Part shown: one piece after another, positions 29,805 through 37,413 of the stretch
Layout: every line of letters starts with the position of its first letter
How positions within the stretch are numbered: position 1 is the first letter of the stretch
IMG/VR virus record: IMGVR_UViG_3300043100_000005
Location: 1 to 38,816 of that record
Strand: one strand, 5' to 3'
Length of the DNA: 38,816 bases
Origin: a virus
Program-made: the position numbers and the translations under genes
The notes under the pieces: model-generated
Database searches by the model: none
Told to the model about the DNA's origin: nothing
What the model saw: the letters and a program-made list of their open reading frames with translations, nothing else

Positions 29805-32269
29805 TTTGGGGCCGCATCAGCCGCCTTGGCAACCTTACCGGTCTGCGCCGCAACACTGTCATCAGGTGAAGCGCAGCCGAGAGCGGCCGTCACGGCGCCG
29901 ATGCCGGCGAGCAGCTCGGGCCGTACCGCCGGGTTGCCGGGGATTGTCGCCGGATCCCACCATGCAATGGATTCGGCCTGGTCGCCATCGGGGTCATCCG
30001 GGTCCGGGATCATGGTGCCCGAGCGGACGGGCACCATTGCCTCGCGCTCGATCGTCCACACGATGCCCTGGTAGATACCGGACGTCCACGAGCCGGTCTG
30101 CACTCCGGGGGCGCACGCCGTCCCCGTTTCCTCCTGCCACTCCCGCCACGCGGCGGCCAGCGGCGACTCATCGCCTTCGATGTGGCCGCCCGGGAATTCC
30201 CAGGTCCCCGCCGCCGGGTCGTCGGCACAGAGTGCCCGCTGGAGCATCAGCACGCGGCCGGTGTCCGCGGCGAGGACCGCCAGGCCGGCGACCGCGACTT
30301 CACCGGCGTCCTTGCGGACGGCCAGCCGGCCGGAATCGTTGAGGTTATGAGCGGCGGTCTTGCCGACGGCGGTGAACGGGAAGTCGCGCCACTCGCGCTC
30401 GCGGCGGCGCGCCTGCCGGTAGGCGCAGAACACGGCGAGCTCGGACTTGGCGACCCGCTCGCGGTCGCCGTCTTCCTCGCCCTCATCGCCCCGGTCAAGG
30501 TCGTAGCCGTACAGGCCGGTCTCCGCCGTGATCCCCGTTGCCGGGGCCGCGCCGTCGCCTTCCTTGGCCACCGGCTTACTGCCGTCGCCGTCGTCCGCGC
30601 CTGCCGGCTCGTCCGCCGGCATCGGCTGGGACGGGGGCATCGGGGGCAGTGCGCCCGGCCCGTACTCTTCCACCGCAAGCGGCGTCCCGAGGACAGGCGG
30701 GTTGGAGATGACCCCCTCAACGTCGCTGAACGCCGTGTCCGGCAGCACCGCATCGGCGGCGGGGGCGGCGGTCTCCGGGTCGATCTTGCCGGCCAGGGCG
30801 AGGAACGAGTTGAGCGGGATCGGGCCGCCGCGTTCGGTAAAGAAGATCCTGCCCACCCTGCGCTGCTCGTCGACGGGGAGGCCGAACCGCATTTCCCTGA
30901 TCTCGTCCGCGTCCACGACGGCGGACTGAATGTAGATCTGGTCCGACTGCGCCTGCACGAGACGGTCATCCTGGTCTTCGCCGCGGTCCCACTCGAATTT
31001 AACCGGCACCCGGATGTCGTCATAAAGGAACTGGCTGAGGATTTCCTCGGTATATTCCATCAGCGGCAGCTCGCCGGCCTTGTGGGCGACGTCTGCCTGG
31101 CTTTCCCCGGTGGAGTAATTCGAGGAGTCCGTGAATCCCAGGTCTGTCGGGACGACGTGGTAGCCGGCGCAGGTCTTGCGCATCATGAACAGCGAGAACG
31201 CGTCAGTGAAATCCCGCTCGTTAGTCCACGAAATGGAACTCCCGCCGGGCATCCACCTGATCTGGTGTTTCCTCGCCGCGTCTCCGTACATGAAACTGTC
31301 CCAGTAGCCCTGGAAAAGCTCAATCTGATCCGGTGTCCACGATTCCGGCGAGCTTGCGAAAGCCTCCGGGATATTTCCTTCCGTGTATCTCTGAAGGAAG
31401 TGGATCTGCGTCCGGATGTCCGTGTTGGCATTCAGGATGACAAGCTCGATCGGCGGCTGCCCGTAAATCGAGTCATTGACCGGGCGCATCGGCTCGTAAA
31501 TGAGGTCGTCGGGTGTCAGCCAGTTCCAGATCAGCCCGTTGACGATCTGGACGTGGCTTGGCGCCGGGGCCCCGGGCTCGTCGCCCCAGTAATCGAGGAG
31601 CGGCGCGAGAGTCGTGCCGTCAATTGTTTTCAGGCCGGTGCAGCGGCCGGCCCTGTTCCGGAGGCGGAAGAGCGCCCCGGCGTCGTAGGCGAGGACGTCG
31701 TACAGCCAGCGCGCCAGCCAGTTTTTGAAGTGGTGGCGCCCGTCGGGCTTGCGGAGTACCTGCTTGGCCAGCTCGACAGCGCCGGTCACGTCACCGCTGT
31801 AGCCGTCGGCGGGGACGAGCCGGTACTTGACGGACCGCAGCGTGTCGATGCGGTGCCAGATGCACATGCCCGCCACGTCATAGGCCCTGATAAGGCCCCG
31901 CAGCGTCTCGAAGCTGACCCGCTCGTGGAGCCGCGGGCGGGTCGCCACGTTGACGCTGGCGGGGAAGTCGCGGGTGCGGGGGGTGCGGGAGTACCCGTCG
32001 AACGGCGGGAGGGGCGTACCCGGGGCGAACGGCGACCCGGGGGTCATCTGCTGGAGCGCCTCGGACGCCTCGATGCCCGGGGGGACTCCGGTGCCGGACA
32101 TCTTGGCGACGGCTGCCGAGGGCACGACGACGGGGGCTGCTGCGCCGAGCTGCTGCCGCTGGGCGGCGAGCATCCCGGCGACCTGCTCGGCCGTGTAGGT
32201 GACGCCGCCCGGGCCGGTGTAGGCGGAGGGGCGGATCGCGCCGTGCGGCCGGCCTCGGCGCTTGCCCAT
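29780..32269 (-). CDS. Portal protein with C-terminal Nudix hydrolase domain
   Basis: 829 residues from ATG at 32269, 6 bases after GGGGGAGG; the longer frame is shadow of the plus-strand gene. Residues about 90-560 are a portal: DVAGMCIWHRIDTLRSVKYR, TPDDLIYEPMRPVNDSIYGQ, LILNANT-type helices, RDFTDAFSLFMM and EEILSQFLYDDIRVPVKFEW. An acidic, Pro-rich linker follows. Residues about 655-800 are a Nudix domain; the Nudix box is complete: GHIEGDE, seven residues, then REWQEETG (695-717), with E713 and E714 positioned for metal binding. A -1 slip near the end adds a MuF domain. Portals form the 12-mer DNA channel; a Nudix domain here would place up to 12 hydrolases at the vertex. Confidence 0.85.
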   Translation of the reverse strand: MGKRRGRPHGAIRPSAYTGPGGVTYTAEQVAGMLAAQRQQLGAAAPVVVPSAAVAKMSGTGVPPGIEASEALQQMTPGSPFAPGTPLPPFDGYSRTPRTRDFPASVNVATRPRLHERVSFETLRGLIRAYDVAGMCIWHRIDTLRSVKYRLVPADGYSGDVTGAVELAKQVLRKPDGRHHFKNWLARWLYDVLAYDAGALFRLRNRAGRCTGLKTIDGTTLAPLLDYWGDEPGAPAPSHVQIVNGLIWNWLTPDDLIYEPMRPVNDSIYGQPPIELVILNANTDIRTQIHFLQRYTEGNIPEAFASSPESWTPDQIELFQGYWDSFMYGDAARKHQIRWMPGGSSISWTNERDFTDAFSLFMMRKTCAGYHVVPTDLGFTDSSNYSTGESQADVAHKAGELPLMEYTEEILSQFLYDDIRVPVKFEWDRGEDQDDRLVQAQSDQIYIQSAVVDADEIREMRFGLPVDEQRRVGRIFFTERGGPIPLNSFLALAGKIDPETAAPAADAVLPDTAFSDVEGVISNPPVLGTPLAVEEYGPGALPPMPPSQPMPADEPAGADDGDGSKPVAKEGDGAAPATGITAETGLYGYDLDRGDEGEEDGDRERVAKSELAVFCAYRQARRREREWRDFPFTAVGKTAAHNLNDSGRLAVRKDAGEVAVAGLAVLAADTGRVLMLQRALCADDPAAGTWEFPGGHIEGDESPLAAAWREWQEETGTACAPGVQTGSWTSGIYQGIVWTIEREAMVPVRSGTMIPDPDDPDGDQAESIAWWDPATIPGNPAVRPELLAGIGAVTAALGCASPDDSVAAQTGKVAKAADAAPKASGPDGL
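29785..29810 (-). promoter_or_regulatory. Programmed -1 frameshift signal (portal to MuF)
   Basis: CCCAAAA (29810-29804) is in the portal phase xxC CCA AAA, eight codons before the portal stop. A 7-base spacer GCGAGTG and a GCCC-GGAT-GGGC hairpin follow. The plan is the same as at the tail chaperone site (CCCAAAC, 7 bases, hairpin with the same GGAT loop). Confidence 0.7.
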
Positions 32270-32300
32270 TCGCGCCTCCCCCGGCTGCGAGAACGGGCGG

Positions 32301-32801
32301 GTGAGCGATGAGACGTGCCGCCACTGCGGGCGCCGCGGCGCTGAGGCCTTCGCCGGGACTGCCGGCCGGAAGCCCGGCGCGCACCTGTGCCACCCGTCTG
32401 ATGCGTCCCTGCCGGACTGCTGCCGGCGGGTGACGGTCTGGGCCGAGCCGCTCGGGGCACTCCAGGTGTTCTTCGGCGACGGCCCGAAGCCTGCGGGCAC
32501 CGGGAAGATCATCAGCGCACGGGAGTACGCGGAGGCGTACCGCCGGTGGCGCCAGTCGCTGCCGCATGACCCGGTGTGGAACCTGATCCCCCGGACCGGG
32601 CAGGCGGTCCCGTGGGAGTGCGACTGGCACGGGACGATCGCGACTGTGCTGTGCGCGGAGTGCCGCCGCGAGCATGCCGGGTACCTGGAGCGGGGCATGT
32701 GGGCGCCGTCGGTCCCGCCCCCCGCAGAAGGGCTGAATCAGCTACCGGGGGCGGAAGAGTCAAGGCCCGGGGCGGACGGCGGTCAGTCCTCGCTGCCGTA
32801 A
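32301..32801 (+). CDS. Cysteine-rich hypothetical protein
   Basis: 166 residues from GTG at 32301. TCRHCGRRG, then LCHPSDASLPDCCRRVTVWA, an ISAREYAEAYRRWRQSLPHD helix, WECDWHGTIATVLCAECRRE: about eight Cys and several His that may bind two zinc ions. It is the only island whose start has no TAnnnT box 6-7 bases away, nor a clear Shine-Dalgarno. The end overlaps the convergent 41-residue gene by 19 bases. Divergent from the portal start by 31 bases. Function unknown. Confidence 0.65.
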   Translation: MSDETCRHCGRRGAEAFAGTAGRKPGAHLCHPSDASLPDCCRRVTVWAEPLGALQVFFGDGPKPAGTGKIISAREYAEAYRRWRQSLPHDPVWNLIPRTGQAVPWECDWHGTIATVLCAECRREHAGYLERGMWAPSVPPPAEGLNQLPGAEESRPGADGGQSSLP

Positions 32802-32908
32802 CAGCAGCCGCAGTTCCGGTCGCGGCACCGGGAGCACTGGCCGCGATCGCAGAACGGGCAGATGTATTCCGGTGCGGCGGTGGCGTCGCCGTTCAACGGT
32901 TCCTCCAT
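32783..32908 (-). CDS. 41-residue cysteine-rich mini-protein
   Basis: ATG at 32908 follows the TerL stop without a gap (TAGATG), the classic setting for coupled translation. The peptide MEEPLNGDATAAPEYICPFC continues with CSRC and CGCC: seven cysteines in 21 residues, like a small zinc ribbon. Lies between large terminase and portal, where many phages hold an HNH nuclease or small regulator; no HNH motif is present. Function unknown. Confidence 0.65.
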   Translation of the reverse strand: MEEPLNGDATAAPEYICPFCDRGQCSRCRDRNCGCCYGSED

Positions 32909-34495
32909 CTACCGGATCGCCCTGAACGCCGCGTCCCTGGCCAGCTTCAGCAGCAGCGCCGGGTCCGCGGTCGCGTGCGCCTCGGCGACATGCCTGCACC
33001 GTTTCCCGTGCGTCCCGGCCTGGCAGTCGCACCGTCCGTCAGCGGTCACCGTGTAGTCCCGCTGCCCGTCGCTCGAGCGCACCAGCCATGTGCCTGGCTC
33101 CGGTCCGTCCGTCACGGCCGGGCGGCCGGCAGGCTCCCCGGACTGCGCCGGCTGCGGTTCGCCGGCCGCGGTGATGCCCGGCGTACCGGGCGTTTCCTGC
33201 GCCTGGGTGCCCTGCGCTTCCCCGGCTTTGCGCTTCGCCCATGCCAGCCATGCGTCTGCCCCGAAGTTGCCCGTCAGCTCAGTCACGGCCCACACCAGTG
33301 CGTCGAGGCGGTCCGGACTCGTCCCGTCCTGCGGAGTCCACGTCGTCATCTGGTCTTCGAGCTTGGCCAGCGCGCCGACGTGGTGGATACGGTGCTTCTC
33401 GTAGGCGGCTGACACCGGCTCGGCGCGCTGCACCTTGCCCCGCGATGCGGTGATGACCTTCACCGGGACCGCGGAGTCAACCTGGCCGATCGTCGAGGCG
33501 ACCATCGCGCCGCCGTAGTTGACCTCGGCGATGATCCGGTCCGCCGCGAACTCGCAGAACGCGGCGACCGCCCGCGACGCCCAGCCGTGCGGGGACAACT
33601 TGCACGAGCGGTCCGCCAGGATGTACACGTCGCCGTCGACACCCAGGCCCGCGACGACGATGCCCTGCTCGTCGCTGTGCGGCCCGTCACCGCCGGAGGG
33701 GTCCACCGCGACGACGATCCGGCTCATGTCCGGCGGGGCGCCTACCCGGTCGCCGTCGATCATGGCGACGGTCCACAGCGCGCCTTCGACGTCTTCCAGC
33801 AGCTCGCCGAGCAGTTCCTGGCGGCCGATGCGGGTGCCCTCGTAGGCGGTGAGGACTTCCTCGCGGAATGACGGGGCCAGGTTCGCCAGGTTGTCGTACG
33901 TGGAGCCGCGCGTGACCGCCGTCGACTTGCGGCCCAGGATCGTGCGGATCAGGGCGACGGGTTTGGGTGTCGTCGTCGCCACGCACCGCGGGTCGCTCCC
34001 GAGCCGGAGTCCCAGCATGAGGTTGTTCCATGCCGTGTCCAGCACGTCGCCCTTGCGGGCATCGGTCCACGCCGCGGGCTCGTCACACCACGCGTAATGG
34101 TGCTGCGGGCCGCGGAGCTGGGAGGGGACCTCGGCTGAGTAGGCGTAGGCCGTGGAGCCGTTCGGCCACGTCAGGCGGCGTTTCGTCGACTGGTAGACGG
34201 GCGTGTTCTCGCGGGCGACCGCGAGGATGCCGGACTCGCCTTCGATCATGACGTCGCGGACGTCGGCGGGGGTGCGGCCGACGAGCGCGATGCGGACTCC
34301 GGGGCTGGACTGCGCTTTCTCGTTGACCCACTCGGCGGCGCTCCGGGTCTTGCCTGCGCCGCGCCCGGCGATGAAAGCCCAGGTAAGCCACTGGCCGTCC
34401 GGCGGGAGCTGCTCGGGCCGGGCGGTGTTCCGCCATTCCGGCAGTACGGGACCGTTCCATCCGGCGGCGGCGGCCTCGAAAGCCATCGCCGTCAC
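32909..34495 (-). CDS. Terminase large subunit with C-terminal SWIM-type zinc motif
   Basis: 528 residues, GTG at 34495 with GGAGGTCCCTC upstream. ATPase: Walker A GRGAGKT (44-50), Walker B YAWCDE (D138, E139), coupling region CVATTTPKP (171-179). Nuclease: VAVDPSGGDG (D265), AEVNYGG (E324) and DRLDALVWA (D398). After a Pro/Gln/Gly linker (about 425-465) comes DYTVTADGRCDCQAGTHGKR followed by CRH: C489-x-C491-x8-C500-x-H502, the SWIM zinc-finger pattern. It pumps DNA into the prohead and cuts it. The added zinc motif is not part of the standard family and may bind DNA or a partner. Confidence 0.9.
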   Translation of the reverse strand: MTAMAFEAAAAGWNGPVLPEWRNTARPEQLPPDGQWLTWAFIAGRGAGKTRSAAEWVNEKAQSSPGVRIALVGRTPADVRDVMIEGESGILAVARENTPVYQSTKRRLTWPNGSTAYAYSAEVPSQLRGPQHHYAWCDEPAAWTDARKGDVLDTAWNNLMLGLRLGSDPRCVATTTPKPVALIRTILGRKSTAVTRGSTYDNLANLAPSFREEVLTAYEGTRIGRQELLGELLEDVEGALWTVAMIDGDRVGAPPDMSRIVVAVDPSGGDGPHSDEQGIVVAGLGVDGDVYILADRSCKLSPHGWASRAVAAFCEFAADRIIAEVNYGGAMVASTIGQVDSAVPVKVITASRGKVQRAEPVSAAYEKHRIHHVGALAKLEDQMTTWTPQDGTSPDRLDALVWAVTELTGNFGADAWLAWAKRKAGEAQGTQAQETPGTPGITAAGEPQPAQSGEPAGRPAVTDGPEPGTWLVRSSDGQRDYTVTADGRCDCQAGTHGKRCRHVAEAHATADPALLLKLARDAAFRAIR

Positions 34496-34558
34496 GAGGG
34501 ACCTCCGCCAGCGTTACCGTTCAGTATTCGCGCGGCCCGCGAAAGCGCGGCACCGCGG

Positions 34559-35197
34559 CTAGTTCGCTGACGCCATCACCGCGGCCCGCCGCAGTTCTTC
34601 AGGCACTACGACCGGCAGCAGCGCCGATTGCTCCCCGGTCAGGTTCAGCCTGGCCAGGATGCGGCGGATGACGTCGTTCAGCAGGGCGCCCTGTGCTTCG
34701 GCGAGCTTGACGCGGCGTTCCTCGATGCCCGCCGAGATCGCCGCTTTGGTCACGTCGACCAGGTGCTTGCGTTCCCGGTAGTACAGGTCCAGCCACATGG
34801 ACGGTTTCGCCGCGTACGTGGTGTCGGTGCCGGGGAACTCTGTCGCGGACTTCTCCGACTGCTCCGTGATGCCCCACACGAGGTCGTCCTCTTCGAGGTC
34901 GCGGACTTTCTCCCGCAGCCATGCGACGTGGCCGGCGGTGCAGCGGACCTCTTCGAGGAGGGCGTCGGCCGGGGAGATGTCCCGGGGGAGGCCGTAGGTG
35001 ACGACCGCCTTGCGGGCCTGCTCCATCGCCGCGGCCTCTGCTATGACGGTCACCGCCTGCTCGCCCAGGTGCATCCGGCAGCTGTCCGAGCCTGCCACGG
35101 CGGGGCCGTGGCAGGCTCCGCGTCCCCGGCTGCGGGGCTTGACGCATTCGCGTCTGCGGTGCTGGTCGCACCACCGGCCGTGTCCGGGGGGTTGCAT
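34559..35197 (-). CDS. Terminase small subunit-like protein
   Basis: 212 residues from ATG at 35197 with GGGAGG 9 bases before. The N-terminus (WCDQHRRRECVKPRSRGRGA, CHGPAVAGSDSCRMHLGE) has four cysteines and several histidines, a known zinc-binding start of actinobacterial small terminases. Residues about 65-130 carry the helices LPRDISPADALLEEVRCTAG and HVAWLREKVRDLEEDDLVWG. The C-terminus (ISAGIEERRVKLAEAQGALL, IRRILARLNLTGEQ) is an oligomerisation coil. It recognises packaging sites and is followed by TerL. Confidence 0.8.
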   Translation of the reverse strand: MQPPGHGRWCDQHRRRECVKPRSRGRGACHGPAVAGSDSCRMHLGEQAVTVIAEAAAMEQARKAVVTYGLPRDISPADALLEEVRCTAGHVAWLREKVRDLEEDDLVWGITEQSEKSATEFPGTDTTYAAKPSMWLDLYYRERKHLVDVTKAAISAGIEERRVKLAEAQGALLNDVIRRILARLNLTGEQSALLPVVVPEELRRAAVMASAN

Positions 35198-35319
35198 GGG
35201 GCGTCGCCTCCCGGCAGGGGTTGCATGGGGCCGGGGGGTGCCCGCGCCTCCCGCTACTGGACGGTCACGTTGAGGACGGTGCCCGCTGTCCCCCGGAGGG
35301 GGCGGTGAGGCGTGGGGCG

Positions 35320-35601
35320 TCAGGCCGCGAGTCTCATGTCTGCCGTATCGCGGGCCGGGGTGTCGTCGTGGTCCTCGTCGCGGCTGCGCGGCCTGTTGAT
35401 CCACAGGACGAGAGCGAGCCAGCCGAACAGGGACAGGAAGCAGGCGGCGATGACGATGGCGTGCAGCACAAGGGGGCCGATCAGAGGGATTTCAGCAGGT
35501 GAAGGGCCGAGTGGCCTGTATCCAAGCTTACCGCTTGCCGTCCGTGTGCCGGGTTGCGCGGGGCGCGGCGGGGAAGTCGCGACCGGGGGCTCGCGTGTCA
35601 T
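35320..35601 (-). CDS. Small single-pass membrane protein
   Basis: 93 residues from ATG at 35601 (no clear Shine-Dalgarno; GTG at 35583 is an alternative). A disordered Pro/Thr/Arg-rich N-terminus leads to one membrane helix (about residues 40-68: GPLVLHAIVIAACFLSLFGW plus LALVLWIN) and a charged tail (RPRSRDEDHDD). Size and single helix would permit a holin-like role, but no endolysin is nearby and holins are not normally placed before terminase. Function unknown. Confidence 0.55.
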   Translation of the reverse strand: MTREPPVATSPPRPAQPGTRTASGKLGYRPLGPSPAEIPLIGPLVLHAIVIAACFLSLFGWLALVLWINRPRSRDEDHDDTPARDTADMRLAA

Positions 35602-35717
35602 CCGGGCGCGGCGCGTCGTACCTGTGGCTGCGGGACCGGCCCCGTGCCGCCGTGCCGCCGTGCCGGCCGCGCTGTTCGCCTGTGCCCGCTCGCTGCGGTG
35701 CGGGACCTGCCGGATGC

Positions 35718-37367
35718 CTAGGGAGTGACGGTCAGCATCCGTGACTGGCTCACGGTGGTGATCGTGCACCCGGCACCGTCCGGAGACGCCTCGTAGCAGG
35801 TGTCCGCAGCGGTCACGTACGACGTGCCGGTGATGGCGTGACTGGCGCTCCCGGCGTCGGCGAAGTTCCCGGAGTCGGCTGCCATGATCGCGGCGAGCGG
35901 GATGGCCTCGGCGAGGCGCGCCATGTCGGCTGCGGGAACCGCGAGGGCGGTGAGGATGTCCGCGAGGCGGGCGGTGTCACGGGCGGCGACCGAGAGCCGT
36001 GGCGCGGTATCGGTGAGGTGTGCCGTGTCGGGGACGCCGAGGGCGCGGGACGGTGTGCCCTCGGCGAGATGAGCGGAGTCGGCGCCCCGGAGCGCGATGC
36101 CCCCCGTGGCATCGGTCAGGTGCGCGGTGTCCGCAGCCCCGAGACGCGGGCCGGATGCCGTGTCCGTGAAGTGCGCGGTGTCGGCGGGAGGGGCGACCTT
36201 CGGTCCTGCGGCAGTGTCCGTGAGGTGGCCGGTGTCGGCTGCCGCCAGTCCCGGTCCTGCGGCAGCGTCGGTGAAGCGGGCAGTGTCGGTGATGACGACG
36301 GCGGTCCTGGTGAAGGTGTCCGACAGGTGGCCGGTGTCGGCTGCCGCTACCTTCGGGCCGGATGCGGCATCAGTGAGATGCGCCGTGTCGGCGGGGGGCA
36401 CGACAGTCAGCCCCGCCGTCGTGTCCGTCAGGTACGCGGAGTCCCGTGCGGCGACGAACGTGCCGGAGTTGTAGGCCGTCCCGGGCCGGGGCGCGGTGAA
36501 TGCCGGGGCGTACTGCCACGCTCCGGGGGATGCCATGCCAGGCGGCATCAGGGGTGCCGGGGTATTTGGGGCAACATCGAAGGCCGGCATCAGCGACGTG
36601 AGCATGCCGACGATCTCGCCTGATCCGCCGGGGCCGAAGATCCAGTTCACCTGCGGTGACTGACGGCCTGTGGCGATGTACCAGCCGACCCCGGAGAACT
36701 CGGCGGTCCAGCCTGTGCCGTTGCTGCCGAAGCAGGTCATCACGTTCCAGTGCGGCTGCCAGATGACCTCTCCGCAGCCGTTGGGGAAGATGACGAAGGC
36801 GATGACCAGTTCCGGGGATGCCGTCATCTTCAGCGAGTTGACCAGGGCGAGCCCGTTCCCGGAGGACCCGAACACGCCGCCGCCGCTCCCGGCCGCGCCG
36901 TTCTGGCATATGGTCTGGTCGAGCACGAGATAGGGCGAGGCCCTTCCCAGGCAGGCAGCCGGGCAGCCCATGACGGTGATCTGCGGCAGCGGCCCGAAGC
37001 CGTTTCCCGGCACCGTGATGACATCGGTGCCGGCGGTGAGCGGGCGCGGGTTCGGGCAGATCCACTGGGAGCCGCCGACCCCGGCGCCGCGCTCCTGCAC
37101 CATCACGTAGCTGTTGTTCTGCGTGTCGGTCGGGTTGCTGCCCGGGCTGACGGCTCCCAGGGAGTACGCGCAGCAGATCACGATGGTGTCGCCCGGCTTG
37201 GTGGATACCAGCGGGGTAACGGTGTACGGGCCGCCGCCCGTGGCCAGCGGCGGGACGGACTGCGCGATCAGGTACGGGGCGTTCGCCTGCGGAGCGTCGT
37301 TTCCGAACGACGCCGGGGTAAACGGGAACGCGGCCGGGGAGATCAGCCCTGGGGGTACCGCAGCCAA
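35718..37367 (-). CDS. Structural protein with 17-residue repeat array
   Basis: 549 residues from TTG at 37367, with GGGGAGGGGCA just upstream; no ATG or GTG is closer. Residues about 25-260 are a beta-rich domain with eight cysteines (PGDTIVICCAYSLGA, SQWICPNPRPL, CFGSNGTGWTAEFSGVGWYI), of a type seen in phage appendage proteins. Residues about 307-512 contain twelve imperfect repeats (consensus ADTAHLTDxxxGxxVAA). A short beta tail with two cysteines (TCYEASPDGAGCTITTV) ends the protein. It lies upstream of terminase among other appendage genes; fibre or adhesion function is inferred. Confidence 0.7.
   Translation of the reverse strand: MAAVPPGLISPAAFPFTPASFGNDAPQANAPYLIAQSVPPLATGGGPYTVTPLVSTKPGDTIVICCAYSLGAVSPGSNPTDTQNNSYVMVQERGAGVGGSQWICPNPRPLTAGTDVITVPGNGFGPLPQITVMGCPAACLGRASPYLVLDQTICQNGAAGSGGGVFGSSGNGLALVNSLKMTASPELVIAFVIFPNGCGEVIWQPHWNVMTCFGSNGTGWTAEFSGVGWYIATGRQSPQVNWIFGPGGSGEIVGMLTSLMPAFDVAPNTPAPLMPPGMASPGAWQYAPAFTAPRPGTAYNSGTFVAARDSAYLTDTTAGLTVVPPADTAHLTDAASGPKVAAADTGHLSDTFTRTAVVITDTARFTDAAAGPGLAAADTGHLTDTAAGPKVAPPADTAHFTDTASGPRLGAADTAHLTDATGGIALRGADSAHLAEGTPSRALGVPDTAHLTDTAPRLSVAARDTARLADILTALAVPAADMARLAEAIPLAAIMAADSGNFADAGSASHAITGTSYVTAADTCYEASPDGAGCTITTVSQSRMLTVTP
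35832..36449 (-). repeat. Twelve imperfect 17-residue (about 51-base) coding repeats
   Basis: Units such as ADTAHLTDAASGPKVAA, ADTGHLTDTAAGPKVAPP and ADTAHFTDTASGPRLGA follow each other. The DTAHLTD core is most constant, the rest varies. The last three units are degenerate. Length of the array probably varies between relatives. Confidence 0.8.
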
Positions 37368-37413
37368 TGCCCCTCCCCGCCCGGGGGTGTGCCGTCTTGG
37401 TCATGCGTAAGGG

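Noticed and set aside
30182-32311. 709-codon plus-strand open frame opposite the portal gene
   Set aside because: Antisense frame caused by GC-rich codons; composition is shadow-like and the portal frame is clearly real.
32270-32698. N-terminal extension of the portal to 972 residues
   Set aside because: The extension is antisense to a cysteine-rich plus-strand gene, and ATG 32269 has an excellent Shine-Dalgarno.
35198-35319. N-terminal extension of the small terminase or another gene between 35198 and 35319
   Set aside because: The sequence reads as Pro/Arg/Gly-rich filler in all frames; ATG 35197 has a good Shine-Dalgarno. I see nothing else in this gap.
35320-35601. Calling the small membrane protein a holin
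   Set aside because: One membrane helix, no endolysin or second lysis gene in the window, and location before terminase; the evidence is not enough.
35602-35717. GTGCCGCC-type short tandem repeat near 35643-35665
   Set aside because: Only about three imperfect units in GC-rich intergenic DNA; no clear function or match to a known site.
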